64,000 nt of DNA from Tenodera sinensis (Eukaryota > Arthropoda > Insecta > Mantodea > Mantidae): positions 20,288,085 through 20,352,084 of the forward strand of contig CM060965.1 in assembly GCA_030765045.1 (NCBI GenBank). Direction: 5' to 3'. The notes beneath the pieces were generated by a model. The model was given only the letters and a program-made list of their open reading frames with translations, was not told the DNA's origin and did no database searches. Both the position numbers and the translations under genes were made by a program. Positions 1 to 12,479 of the stretch are shown in pieces (the stretch's first letter is position 1; every line of letters starts with the position of its first letter).

Positions 1-302
1 TTGCTGTCTTGTTGCTATGATAAATATGTCATTCATTTTCTGACGCTAATGCCAGAAATGGGTAATTTCGCATGATTTACACCGTCCTGAAAGCCGTTTT
101 AATGATAGGATTGCATAAATATTTTATGCGTTTTTTCTTTGAAACTAATCAAAATTAAGAAATACTTACATAAGAATTTTTCTTTATTTGTTTTACTAAG
201 CTCAAATTAAAAATTTGGAATCCTTAAAATACGCCGTTGGGTCCAAAGAGCATTTCACGTTACCATTTCAAAAACTGATCGATTACTGAAAAATGATTTT
301 GT

Positions 303-511
303 TAGTTAACGTCCCTGTCAATTGCCAGGATCACATCAGCGTCGCCGGTGTGCCAGAATTTCGTCCCGCAGGAGTTCTTTTACATGCCAGCAAATCTACT
401 GACCTGGAGCTGTCATTTTTAAACACACTTATAAACCATCGGTCTGGGCCGGATTTGAACCCGCGACGCTGATGTGATCCTGGCAATTGACAGCGTCGTT
501 AATCAACAAAA
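303..511 (-). mobile_element. tRNA-derived SINE copy (family S1) with a fold-back end
   Basis: The body matches the complete S1 SINE at 31913-32139: the ttgtt/aacgacgctgtcaattgcc tail, the catgccag block and a B-box-like GGATTTGAACCC read on + (head on minus). The tRNA head breaks off at about 464. It is replaced by an inverted copy of the tail, so 315-343 is the exact reverse complement of 465-493. The result is a 29-bp stem around a ~120-nt loop. The A box is missing, so this copy is probably not transcribed by Pol III. Confidence 0.7.
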
Positions 512-927
512 TAATTTTAATTTTAATGTCTAACCAACTGAACACCCAGACTGAGTCTGATCGATTACGAATAGAAGGTATAACCTTAACAATGGTTTGT
601 AAAATCTCGAGGACGTGGCAAAAAAGTCAGATTTATCAGAAGAAAACTGGATTTTTGAATTTTCAAAGATGCCTTCGAACTGTTATGTTGGGAATGTCAT
701 GGGAACATAACCAACTGTCATTAGACTGCCATACAGTAATTATTCAAAAGGGGAAGAAAACGAAAAGATAAATAAGGAATGAGAAGAGAGGAGAAATGGA
801 AAAAAATCAATGAGGATCATAAGTAAACAATGGGCATGTAAGAAGAGGGGAATGAAAAGGCTGACTGCAGCTATGCAACAGAGGGAATCCCCTGCAGCTG
901 GCAACAGATGGACACGTCACAATGGTG

Positions 928-929
<2 letters not shown>

Positions 930-971
<42 letters not shown>
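930..971. repeat. (GA)n microsatellite
   Basis: About 20 uninterrupted GA units. The short Arg-Glu and Ser-Leu reading frames across it are products of the repeat, not genes. Confidence 0.95.
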
Positions 972-973
<2 letters not shown>

Positions 974-1314
974 ATAAAAATCCAAACACACCTCCCCACT
1001 ACAGTGTTTACGCCTTCACATATTCATTCACACGAAACCTGGCTAGGGCCCCAGTCCAGGGTCCAGGAATAGCACCTTTCACTTGGCGTGGGCGAACCCA
1101 AATATTATAACTGCACTCCCGCTTCCTCGCGTAAATCAACTAGAAAAAAAAAAAAAGAAATTTTTGGAGCAAACTCAAACACCTGAGTACCAAAGCCAAA
1201 CTTAGAGGATCAAGGATGGCCAAGGAATGCTACAGAATGAGGTTAGGGAAAGGTGTGACCAAACTTGGACCACTAGGAAGTAGAAACCTGCCTAGAGTGC
1301 GTGAGTGATAGAAA

Positions 1315-1545
1315 TTTAAGGGCACTCAACTACTTGGTCACCAGCGCCCTTATAAAACTGATCATGGCACGCTAGAGATAAAGTTCAATATAAAATAAAA
1401 GTCCTAGCAAGAACAAAAATATAGATAAGTATACCAAATTGATGAGACAAAAGCCAGAGTTAAAACATATTTATAAAAGGTCCTAAATATATGAAATCTT
1501 GATATCTAAATCCTTATATCGTTGTTTATCTTCATAGAGAGCGAA
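1315..1545 (-). mobile_element. LINE 3' UTR fragment with terminal hairpin
   Basis: This stretch aligns by eye with the 3' UTR of the LINE end at 28421-28850. Shared features are tttaagggc-ctcaactacttggt-agcgccctta, then aaagccag and a gatatctaa block about 180 bp further on. The terminal inverted repeat (1315-1326 with 1343-1354) is imperfect here. No coding part is left. The conserved hairpin is likely the structure recognised by the element's reverse transcriptase; that is inference. Confidence 0.6.
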
Positions 1546-2515
1546 TAAACCTTCACTCATTAGATGTTTTAACATTAAGAATACAAGTAACTGAAACGTA
1601 ATGTCGGAAGACGGAACCTTAATAATGTTTTATTTTACAAATAACAAACTTTTCCGAATTTTTTAGTGTATCATGCATCACTGCAGTTACATTTTAAGTA
1701 TGACAAATAATGTTTACTTTCTCTACTGTAAACGCACGACAGGCGGAAAAAGTATTACATCCAAAAATTCGACAGGTGTGAAAATGTTACTGGAAGTAGA
1801 TATTTTAAGACCCTAGATATTTCGATTTTAACTCTACCATCTTTTAAGCAACTAGAAAATTATCACGAAATTATCCCAACCCAAACTATCGTTTGCATGA
1901 GAAATGCTCACTATTTTTCATGCTCTCAAAAATGTCTCTAAAGATTTTTATTAACATGCAAAGTCTTTAAGATATTCACATTATACATAAAATGTGTTTT
2001 TTTTTTTTAATTTTCTATGAATAGCATGTGAAGATCTCTTTATAGTGAATGCATTTTTAATAATTTTGTATAATTGGTGAAGCATTGGCAATGGATAGAT
2101 AAATGCTAAGGAAAAATTTAGAGCTTAATGAAATATGCAATTTATGTCAAATAACTTTTTATGGAATTAGAAGCTTTCCAAAATTCTTCTAACCAAAGAG
2201 AAACCTCCTATCTATCCCTATTGTAACGCATGATTAACCATCCATCATAACAATGTGAAGTGTCTATTGTTTAAGTGTAGACAAAAGTAGAGAAAACTAC
2301 AGTTCTCAAGAATACCAATTTATATGATCAAATGTAAAAAGAAAGAAATGTGATTGTCGTTGAAGTAATGTAGCGGATGTAATATTATGAAGGGCCGTGA
2401 TAAGACCAAGAACTCGAAATGACCTTGACTAAATATTACTACAAAAAAGTTTTACAAAAATTCGTAATTACATTTTTAAGTTTTCCCAGCCAGAATAGTA
2501 GTGACAACTGTATAA
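1546..2515. other. AT-rich spacer, nothing recognised
   Basis: I see no open frame of note, no tRNA-like boxes and no repeat shared with the rest of the window. It has short A/T runs only. Confidence 0.5.
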
Positions 2516-2667
2516 ATATTCAAGATGCTCTCGGGCTTCGAGCCAGGTGTAGTGATGAAGAGACATCGACATGATTCATCCTGAAGATGGGAGAGATGTA
2601 CACTCCCGAAACGTCGATGTCTCTTCATCACTACACCTGGCTCGAAGCCCGAGAGCATCTTGAATAT
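2516..2667. repeat. Perfect 55-bp inverted repeat (palindrome)
   Basis: Arm 2516-2570 is the exact reverse complement of arm 2613-2667; the 42-nt loop is 2571-2612. The right arm is element sequence (the Penelope-like codons run through it), so the left arm looks like a fold-back duplicate. Perfect identity implies a recent origin or ongoing gene conversion. The loop plus the start of the right arm hold the hammerhead-like core. Confidence 0.95.
2577..2619 (+). ncRNA. Hammerhead ribozyme-like motif (type I, minimal helix III)
   Basis: Read on +: CATC (2577-2580), CTGAAGA core (2581-2587), one extra T, GGGAG (2589-2593), a nine-base loop, CTCCC (2603-2607), GAAA (2608-2611), CGTC (2612-2615), GATG (2616-2619). 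This gives helix I (CATC/GATG), the CUGANGA box, helix II (GGGAG/CUCCC), GAAA and a cleavage-site UC, with helix III reduced to about two pairs. Hammerheads with very short helix III are known from Penelope-like retroelements. The extra U after the first core box and the four-pair helix I are weak points. Activity is untested. Confidence 0.5.
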
Positions 2668-2691
2668 GTTCGTCGCCAGGAAAGCTTCTAA
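2629..2691 (+). pseudogene. Penelope-like retroelement coding scrap
   Basis: In frame from 2629 the codons read ...TWLEAREHLEYVRR... and stop at TAA 2689-2691. I recognise this wording from the short conserved frame that follows the GAAACGTC motif in Penelope-like repeats of many animals. Only about 20 residues are visible. No reverse transcriptase or GIY-YIG domain lies nearby, so this is a fragment. Recognition rests on memory of the family. Confidence 0.45.
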
Positions 2692-3343
2692 TCATATATA
2701 ACTGTATAAAGTTTGTAGCCTATGCCTCTGGCTGCTTGCTCCACCTTAGACAGGGTGGTTCCGACGGCATCTGGCTTATTTGGTTGGAAACAGGGAGCAC
2801 AAGATTCTCTGCGCTTTCAACTGACCGGAATCCTATCGGGACGCGGGTATAAATTTTCAGAACTGCCCTTTTTGCTGTTCTTGTGGGAAACATCGAGAAC
2901 ATGTCGCTTGGGTGTAAAAGGAAGGCGTATCAGTGTTCCTGTGCTGTTGGCGGTAGTGTGTGTGTTTATATGTGTTCTTTTCTGCTGTTTCCTCAGCAAC
3001 CGAGAAGTAGCCGTTGTCTACGTGAGGAGAGAGGGAAAGTCCTGAGTTCGACACGTTAGTGGGGGACCAGAAGAGAGAAGAGGACGATTATGCGCTCGAA
3101 TTGAAATGCTACGTGCAGAAGAAACCAAATTGTGACTAGAGAAAGAGCGGACTAAGCCACAGTATCTTACACGAGGCTCTTTGCCCCTCATGGGTTCATC
3201 GGTAACAAAAACATGGGCTTTCGACATGTGAACGGTTATGTTTTGTTTCCATAACCTACATCCTTCCATATTGCTTAATTGGGATTATTTCTAATCAAAA
3301 ACTGTTGTGGATAAAAAAAATGTGAATGAAAGGATAATTTTTG
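2692..3343. other. Spacer, no supported gene
   Basis: Overlapping short frames of 60-107 codons occur on both strands at 2720-3270. None has a recognisable domain. A TATAAATT string at about 2850 has no supporting context. Confidence 0.4.
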
Positions 3344-3650
3344 CTTTCCCTAATACGTACCTATAGTAAAGTAGAGGAAGTATTGTATTTCACCCAAAAA
3401 TTCGATGTCAAGATTTCAACGGAAATATGTTTTGAGGCAGCCTGAACCCAAAAAAGTACTTTTAAGGTGCGTGTGTGTATATCTGTCAGTGTGTCTGTCA
3501 GTCTGTCTGTGTGTCTGTCAATCTGTGGACAGCATAACTGAAAAACGAAAAGTCGATTAAAAACGAAAGTTGGTATTTAAGGTTAATGTCTTTCAACGAT
3601 GCGACACAAAGATTTTGAAGAAGATTCCTCCACCCTGAACTACCTACATT
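3344..3650 (+). mobile_element. Family R copy, 5' part only
   Basis: The family R order is clear: gaagtattgtatttcacccaa, ccggaaatatgttttgagg-like text, a short GT-rich tract with tgtctgtcag, then ggacagcataact and the Pro-rich ccaccctgaactacc block. Homology stops at about 3650. No inverted repeat is left at the 3' side. Confidence 0.8.
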
Positions 3651-4145
3651 TCAGTGTGATGCCCTAAATAGTCTCTGAGACAAGGGTCATGAACTTGGCA
3701 GAGCTAACAATGACGTTTAATCTCCCTAGTATTAGAGACACTACTGAGAATTGAAGCAAGAAATCCCTGTTATTGAGGGTGTGACAAAGTTTGCCAACTA
3801 TATTTGGATGCACTTCATCACATCTTCAGAACCTTCGACGGCGTCCCTCGTGGTGACATCTCGACCACCTCTGTGGAGTGTGATAGTATCACTGGTGATA
3901 TAATATAACAGTCACATATATGGTCACTCAATAAAGATGTTCACGATACTGTGATGTGTAGCTTTCCATCAAATTCGTTGTTTACATCCTGAAAGTCTAT
4001 CTTCAGAATGTTTTGGGATGGATATAACGCTCCCCGGGCATCCGTCACGTGGATGATGGGAGATAGATAAGCCCTCCTTGGTTGGCTTCACATGGGAGTA
4101 AGAGATTTATTAATTTTCTACAAATTAATTATTTCTTTGCCTCTT

Positions 4146-4316
4146 ACCTACAAAAAGAAGTACTGTGTTCCATCATAAAAGCTCGGCATTGAGATTTCAC
4201 CGGCAATGCGTGTTTTGAGGCTCTCTGAATACGACTGTGTAGGGTTTAAGGGCCCGTCGACGGCATGATAAAGACATTTTAAAAAAGTAATGTGCATATG
4301 TCTGTCGTGTTTATAT
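4146..4316 (+). mobile_element. Family R copy, old 5' fragment
   Basis: Recognisable only by the block gagatttcaccgg-aat-gttttgaggc and the following ctgaata. It is strongly diverged and truncated. Confidence 0.5.
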
Positions 4317-4504
4317 TCATAGTAGCAGGGCGACCGAGCTTCACTCGGCGTTTTTTATTTCTTTTTTGTAAAATGGTGTTTTTTGGGGAGAAGGTACTTA
4401 TTTAGATAAGCCCGTAAAGCACAACTTTAACTAAATATAAATTTTCATCGCAATCGTTAGAGCCACTTCCGAGGTGTAAGAGTTATAGATACATATAAAT
4501 ATTT

Positions 4505-4583
4505 CATCAGCATCATCATCATTTCAGTCGTAAGACGGCTACTGCTGAACATAGACCTCCCCCACAGACATCCACATAGTTCA
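4505..4583 (-). mobile_element. LINE 3' terminus with (GAT)n tail
   Basis: Read on minus: tgtgggggaggtctatgt, then tcagcagtagccgtcttacg and a short atgatgatgatg tail. This is the wording at the 3' end of RTE-like LINEs in many arthropods (recognised from memory). Only ~75 bp are present, so the copy is strongly 5'-truncated. Confidence 0.5.
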
Positions 4584-5117
4584 AGTTTTTCGTCGAGCAT
4601 TTGTTCCACCATAAAGTTCAGTTCTTTGGCGCTCCCGTGAAGTCAACACAGTGGCCAAAGTCCTTCATCTTCATCTTTCAGCTGAGTTGTTTCATGTCTT
4701 CCTTAACCCCGGCCAGCTGGTCGTTAATCTTTTCTAATAGATCTATCTTCATATCGGACATTCCCGTTTTCATCTTTTCCATTCTGAATATACATTTTTC
4801 AATTCGGTTTCCATTTTTGTTTCCATTTTTTCAATTTTTGTTTCCATATTTGCCATTCCATAGTTTACATGTTTCAATTCGGCTTCTATATTTGATTACA
4901 TCTGCGCATTCCGGAATTCATTTCATTTTCCATTAAGTCCATCTTGGCTAACATTTGCTTCATCAACTGCACTATATCGTGACTTTCGTCGCACTCATGA
5001 CACCAAATGTTACAATTTCACCTTTTTTTTTAGAAACTGTTTTTTTATTTTTTTATAAAAATCGCTGGAACTACACTGTGCAAAAGCACTGTTGAGCAAT
5101 GACAAATACTACAGGAA

Positions 5118-5790
5118 GAAAAGCTAATAGACAAAGTCATATGAATATAATACGCATTTCTATTTAAATCATATAGAAAATTGTATGAATTGTTCGTCGA
5201 TGAGGGAGTAGACATAAAAATGTGACTGTGTTTGGTTAAGGAAAACTGAGTAGAAAAAATAATGTGAATGTAACACGCTGCATTTCCATCCCAAACATAT
5301 AGAAATTGTATGAACTCTTTGTAGAAGAGGAAGTAGAGAAATAAGTATGTGCTTCGTAAAAGAAGATGAGTAGAAAAAAGCGTGTGATTGTTATACGTTG
5401 TATTTATAATTGAAGCATATAGAAACATGTATGAATTGTTTGAAGAAAGGGAGTAGAGAAGGACATGTGAATGTGTTATGTAAAAGAAAAGCGGGTAGAG
5501 AAAACGATTGAATGTAATACGCCGCGTGGTAACATGGATTGCATAAAAACCTTTTCCATGAAAAACTCTTAACAATTTTCATGGCGATCGGTCAACAGTT
5601 TTTGAAGTTTATCGCTTATCAATCTCATACATACCAACGATGGAATAAAATTGTGTATTGAAGAGCGAGTAGAGAATAACATATGAATTGTTACGTAAAA
5701 CAAAAGTGAGTAGAGAAAATAGTGTGAATGTGATACGTTGCATTTCTATTTCAAACATATGCGCTACCCATGACTGGGCATCGTAACCTG
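5118..5790. repeat. Degenerate ~120-bp tandem array related to the family R end
   Basis: Units begin at about 5126, 5249, 5369 and 5494 (steps of 123, 120 and 125), with a further unit at about 5707. Each holds two versions of gagtagagaa followed by rtgtgaatg-aac, echoing the family R end AGTAGAGAAAGTCATGTGAGTG. Part of a 176-codon minus-strand frame (5045-5575) runs through it and shows the same ~40-residue periodicity. The frame has no known domain and I read it as a by-product of the array. Confidence 0.7.
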
Positions 5791-5877
5791 ATGTCATATT
5801 AAGATGTGAGAGGAGTTCCTCATTGGAGCCCTTTACAAAATTCTACTTAGGGAAATGTCACCTGACAAGGCATCGAT

Positions 5878-6113
5878 ACGGATAGCCGAGGTCGTTAAAG
5901 CACAAACTCGTGAACGGTAGATCTTGTGATTCAACTCTCACCAGGTCCGTTCTCCATGACTAGGGAATTTTCTATGTTTTCCTCAATTCTCATAACTGGC
6001 AAAACCTATGGAGGTATTTAGATCTGGAATTTTTCCTTCCCAAATTTCCTTTTAAAACTATAATTGCATTACCTGCGATGGCATATGCACTAACAATGGG
6101 CGTTAAACACTAC
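5878..6113 (+). mobile_element. tRNA-derived SINE (diverged member of the 51.1-kb family)
   Basis: The head carries an A-box-like tagccgaggtcgttaaagc and a B-box-like gtgattcaactct. The tail gggcgttaaacactact matches the tail of the complete SINE at 51129-51373. It abuts the family R copy beginning at 6125. Confidence 0.6.
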
Positions 6114-6124
6114 TAAAGAAAACA

Positions 6125-6837
6125 TCTGATGTGTTGCACTCACATGACTTTCTCTACTCTTGCACTACCCATTCTTACAAACTCTTATTCCTATATCTTC
6201 TTCGTTGGTTGAGATAAACATTTGCAGAAATTATCTTACTGCGTATTTCCTTGTAGGTACAAGTAGAATATGGGAATACAGTAGGCTTTGAGCGATAGTC
6301 AAATCTTTTAAAGCTTTCAAATTCCGTTCTCTTTGCACAGCTAACATATAAAAAATTAATAACAATGTTCCATTTTACGAAAGTTTAAGTTTTCCAAACC
6401 TCACGCAAATAACAAGGAATTCCTCCAAAATGATTCACTCTACAAATTTATTTGGACATAAATTGTGTTTTAGCAAGATCTACATTTTTGTATAGCAAGA
6501 TTTGGTCTATCTCTTACGGTTTACCAGTTATGCAAAAGTCATCCAGAGTAAACAGGACTACGTGGGCTGTAGCCAGAAAATTCAAAATATAGATTTCATT
6601 TGTCATAAAAATATCTTAAACATATGGCATTTTAATCAAAATAGTCATTTTCGAGGAAATCAAAATGTTTAAAAAATTTTCCATGTAAAGGGTAGTTTAG
6701 AGTGGAGCAATTTTCTTCAAAGTTTTTGTGTGGTATCCTTAAAATCTTCGTGTGGTATTCTTAAAAGACATTAAATTTTAATATCAACTTCGGTTTTTAA
6801 CCGAGTTTGCGTTTTTAAGTTATGCTGTCCACATACT

Positions 6838-6897
<60 letters not shown>

Positions 6898-7024
6898 GAC
6901 CTTTTTCTAAAAATGTTTGTTTTTTATTCAGGGAGCCTCAAAACATATTTCCGGTGAAATCTGGACATCGAATTTTTGGGTGGAATACAACACTTCCTCT
7001 ACTTACTGTTCATAGTAGAGAAAG
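6125..7024 (-). mobile_element. Family R copy, full length, with (CA)n
   Basis: It starts tctgatgtgttgcactcaca, followed by the subterminal repeat actttctctact, and ends at agtagagaaag. The (CA)n tract at 6839-6894 sits at the standard internal position, between the agttatgctgtccaca block and the ggacctttttctaaaaatg block. No coding capacity. Confidence 0.85.
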
Positions 7025-7232
7025 AAAAAAAGTAGGGAAAAAAGAAAGAAAAAGAAACAAAAGAGACGAGTGTCATACTCCAATACAATTGGGGTGTATC
7101 ATAGTCAGCTAAGGGAAGCTAAGTCTCACAGAAAACTCTTAAGTACCCGTAGCAAAACAACTCGTTCTCTCCCCACAAGAACATTAAAAAAATTGTCTAT
7201 ATCCGGGGTAACACGAGCGTTAGGGCATAACG

Positions 7233-7233
<1 letters not shown>

Positions 7234-7319
<86 letters not shown>
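7234..7319. repeat. (CA)43 microsatellite
   Basis: A pure tract of about 43 units. Unlike the other long CA runs it lies between two family R copies rather than inside a recognisable one. Confidence 0.95.
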
Positions 7320-7321
<2 letters not shown>

Positions 7322-7391
7322 GCAAACGAGATCACCACTTCCATCGAGCTTAAGTCCGTAACAGGCAATAAGCACTGCAAGCCTGTTTCAT

Positions 7392-8312
7392 TCATATGAC
7401 TTTCTCTACTCACTCTAGCTTATTTCTGTAATTCTTCTTCAAACACTGTTACAAAAGCTTATTTTCCGTCTACTTCATATTAGTCGAAATAAACGCTTGC
7501 GAAAATAGTCTTGCTTAAAAATTTCATTATAGGTACAAGGGGAATAAAGGAGGCTGAATCTATAGTTAAATCTTGAAAAAGTGGCTCGCTACATTTTGGT
7601 TTTGGAATTCCATAAGATTAGTATTTCACGAGAAACAAAACAATGATGACAACATTTAAAAATTATAATTAAGTTTTCGTAAGCTCAAACCATTGGGCGA
7701 CGAATATCTGGAAAATGGTTAATGCTAAAAGGAAAGTATATAAGAATGAATAAAATAAAATAAACAGCGTTTTTAAGGAGTTTGTGCTTTGTGTAGAATA
7801 AAATCTTGCTTATCTGTTATAGTTTACAAGTTATACAAAACGCTTCATGATGAAACGTACTTCACAGGCTATTTGCAGGAAATACAAAATATACATGATA
7901 TTTATTCATCATGCATGCGTGCGTACACACGTGTTTATAGCCTTAAACATATCATATTTTAATAAAAATCATTACAGTCATTTTGAGTGAATACATAAAA
8001 ACCACACGAAACATTTTCCATGCAAAGAGTAGTTTGAGTGGGAGATTCCCTCGAAAATCTTCGTGCTACTACTTTGTAGGATGCTATACTTATATGCCCC
8101 TTTTGGTGTTTCTCTGACATTTCGTTGATTAGTTATGCTGTTCACAGACACAATACAAGCACGTGTGCGCAGGCCAACTATCAAATATATATTTGTTCTA
8201 GAAAGCTGTTTTGGCTGATCAGGAGACATCAAAATTCTATTTCCAGTGGACTTTCAACATAGACCTTTTGCATGGAATATAATACTTCCTCTACTTTCTA
8301 TGGCTAAGTGAT
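7392..8312 (-). mobile_element. Family R copy, old and diverged
   Basis: It begins catatgactttctctact and ends with aatacttcctctact. Between them the usual order is kept: acaagggg, tgacag-like body, agttatgctgttcacagac. The CA tract is decayed to a few acac/gtgtgc steps near 8150. Confidence 0.7.
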
Positions 8313-8825
8313 ACAGGAAATAAAATTTGAGTAATAAGAACAGGCAAAAACGTATTCTGTATTCTTATTTGGAAATATTCCGTAGTAATTTGAACAATTG
8401 ATAGGTAATATTTACTTAACTTTCTCTATCCAAACCATTTATTTTCATCTCGTATTGACGATTATTATCTTTAATTCTTTAATGACGATACATAAGCATC
8501 GGAAAGATTTACACAAGGTAATAAAGATTTTAGACTAAGGCAACACTCAGTTGCTAGACATGATATTATGTATTGAAACAAAAGAATGGTCCCTAAACAT
8601 TCATTCAGGCACGCTGATTAAAACATGGGCAAAAGTAAATAAATCTGAAAAAATTCTATATTTTAATAAGATTTATACCTTTCTTGAAGTAAGTTGCTAC
8701 CTGCTGCAATTTCCAGATTATAAAAATTTTAAAATAAGAATGAAAAGGGCTGAACAGACTTGACAGACTTGACAGACAATATAAGATAAACTCATCACTC
8801 CATCTCGAATTTGTTTGCTTAAAAT

Positions 8826-9003
8826 ATTATTTTTTGAGAAAATAAAGCAACGAAAATGTTATTTAGATGAAAGGTTTGTTTGAGGTGCAGAGTTCCTTTT
8901 TTTTTTTTTTTTTTTTTTTTTGGATTCTTCGCTTTTTGACCTTAAACGACGTCTGACCCACACAGAATTTTTATACATATCCGACTTCGTGCTTGAGTTA
9001 TAA

Positions 9004-9083
<80 letters not shown>

Positions 9084-9180
9084 ACTTGCAAACACACACA
9101 TGAACTATTCTCAAAAATGCTTGTATAGGGGAGTGGATTCAGGAGATCGGATGTAATAATTTTCCCTCTACCAGAAGTGA

Positions 9181-9188
<8 letters not shown>
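8826..9188 (-). mobile_element. Family R fragment with long (CA)n and poly-T
   Basis: The 3' third of a minus copy: a T26 run (8897-8922), ttgagttataagac, (CA)n at 9005-9080, then tctcaaaaatgcttg and ttttccctctacc. Confidence 0.6.
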
Positions 9189-9960
<772 letters not shown>

Positions 9961-10186
9961 CAATGAAGTGTTAACAGCATAATCCTAAAGCTAAATGACG
10001 TGGAGCATGTGAAAGCGTTAAGGCAAGGCCACAGACAAAACACTTCTTACACCCGAAATTGACAGAATGAGTGCAAGTGCCTTCATGGTAAAGCATCCCA
10101 TCCCGTGTTTAAACTCTGGCTGGATGGAAGTGTGAGCGTACCACTCCTTTTTAGGAAGGGTGTAAAAAAAAAAGAAGGAATGATGC

Positions 10187-10527
10187 TTGTGCGACGCAGA
10201 TGGTCAGGAATTAAAAACAAGGCTTTGTCTTCTTCCAGTTAAGACAGTGTTCGCCCTATTTCCCCTTCTTTCTCTCCGCCCCCCACCGCGGCTGTCACCG
10301 ACATCAACTTCTGAGACAATGTTTCGGACAACGTGTCACAAAAATGGATCCCTGAGCCTTCTGCGAAGACTCGATTCAAGGATAAAGGATCCCTTCCAGG
10401 ATAAAGGGAATGTCCTTACCTGCAAAAGTGTTATATACAACCGCAAACATTCCACAGCTCAGCAACTTGGTTAAGAATTAGCCTGCACAGTAAAACAAAT
10501 GCAGGCGAGCTTCAGTTTTTCCTTATA
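10187..10527. other. Spacer with an unrecognised 95-codon frame
   Basis: A frame at 10187-10474 (+) has no domain that I recognise and no promoter-like context. I do not support it as a gene. Confidence 0.3.
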
Positions 10528-10591
10528 TTACCCAACGTATCATGCAACGACATTCTATCTTACCCCACGTATCATGCAACGACATTCTATT
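10528..10591 (+). repeat. 32-bp tandem duplication
   Basis: Two copies (10528-10559 and 10560-10591) of a unit containing cgtatcatgcaacgacattc. They differ by about one base, so the duplication is recent. Confidence 0.9.
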
Positions 10592-10728
10592 AGTCAGATT
10601 TCTTGCCTGGACATAGATCTGCTTCCTGCGATATGAACTACTTCTTTATCCCGATATATTTAAAGAACCTCAGGAATTTATTTCTCAAGTTCATGAACGT
10701 GAAGATGTACCAACCAATGTCTACATCC

Positions 10729-11199
<471 letters not shown>

Positions 11200-11299
11200 T
11201 TCTTAAACATGCCAGTAATGATTTGATTAAAATATATCTTACGACATGAAGATTAAAATGCATATCTAAATTGCCTGTGAATATTTCTTAAAGACTCCT

Positions 11300-11640
11300 T
11301 ATTCCAGTCGAATTTTGCAAAGCTGTGAAACTAAAGCAAGCGGAAGATCCAGATTCAATTCCCGGTAACGTCGTGGACATTTTCTCCCCCTGGGAGACCT
11401 GGCTCGGGGGACACTCAGCCTCTTTTGGTCCCTGGGGGGGGCACTTGGGGAGCTACTTGATTGAGAGCTTAGCGACCTCTGGTTGTGAGGACCGCCTATA
11501 CTGGCCGTGAGAGACCGGGGCGTTGACCACGTCCCACCCTCCAGTATTGAACCCCACTCAACACACCTGTAACGGGCAGACGTAGCAGAAGTCCGTGACG
11601 TAGCTGGCGGGCATTTGGTCTTGGCTCAGAAAAGACTTGT
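11300..11640 (+). mobile_element. tRNA-derived SINE, family S3 (degraded head)
   Basis: Shares with 17047-17385: gattcaattcccggtaacg (B-box region), ccctgggagacctggctcgg, cactcagcctc, ttggtcc and gggg-cactt-gggagcta. The 3' part (11515-11640) differs. Confidence 0.6.
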
Positions 11641-12000
11641 GTGGCTGGATTAGTTATGAAACCACAGGAGATAGACAAAAACTTACTTCCGAAAATTGTA
11701 GGGAATTTTAAAATGTGTCATATGTGTGGAAACAGTTTTGTAGCTTTGGTGGTTTACGACGTATTTCGTGTTGTTGGTAGGAAATTACTACCACTTCACA
11801 CTACACAGTTCTTGAAATGTTGTTCCGTTCTTTTGTTTCTCAGTAGATCAAGTAACGAGCATTAAAATGTTAAGTAAAAAATCCCTATACTGGACTTGTT
11901 TTTAATATTTTATTAGCGTTCTTTAGTCGATGTAGGTATTCTTCCAAACCAGCGTGAGTGGACTAAAGCTGAAAAGGTAAAATCAGAATACAAATTTAAT
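11641..12000. other. Spacer, nothing recognised
   Basis: A 74-codon frame (11641-11865, +) has no recognisable feature. No repeats shared with the window. Confidence 0.4.
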
Positions 12001-12002
12001 GC

Positions 12003-12070
12003 CACAGCTTGGGTTAGAAACACGGATCTTTCCTGCCGTTGCTCTAGCCAACTGAGCTACCATGGCAAGG
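12003..12070 (-). mobile_element. tRNA-like SINE head or tRNA pseudogene
   Basis: Read on minus: ccttgccatggtagctcagt, then tggctagagc (A box intact) and a damaged B box (gtgtttctaaccc). No acceptor stem forms, so it is not a functional tRNA. Confidence 0.5.
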
Positions 12071-12479
12071 TGCCAGTACAATGTTAAACCCCCCTACATA
12101 GTTATGGTTTAACGTACGTAACGCAGAGAAGATACATTTGTGGGCAAGAGAAAACATTTTCTACTCTCTTTAGCAAATAAAATCCGGGATGCCGATCAAA
12201 TAAAGTAGAGTTCTGCGAGGGAACTGATTTACAGAGCAGTGAATAAGTTGTCGACGTGAGCATTTCAAACTCGTCTCAGTTCTACCTTGTGCAACTCGGT
12301 AGGCAGTAGTGACCAACTGTCAATAAGACTAAACTCTCCTGATTCCTCACCCCTAAGTAACATTCTCCTCAACTGTGAGCTGTTTGCGTTTCTGCAAGGC
12401 AGCGCGGTAAAGGCCCAAGTGCAATTGCACCGAAGTGGTTTACTGGCTGTCGCTGGTTCCCGGGCGATATAGGAACGTT

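Noticed and set aside
4321..4500. gcgaccgagcttcactcggc stretch resembling an RTE-type 3' end
   Set aside because: The hairpin-like phrase is familiar from arthropod LINE ends, but no coding part, tail or duplication was found.
5045..5575. 176-codon open frame on minus
   Set aside because: Its periodic, Phe/Tyr/His-rich product follows the period of the underlying tandem array; no domain or start context.
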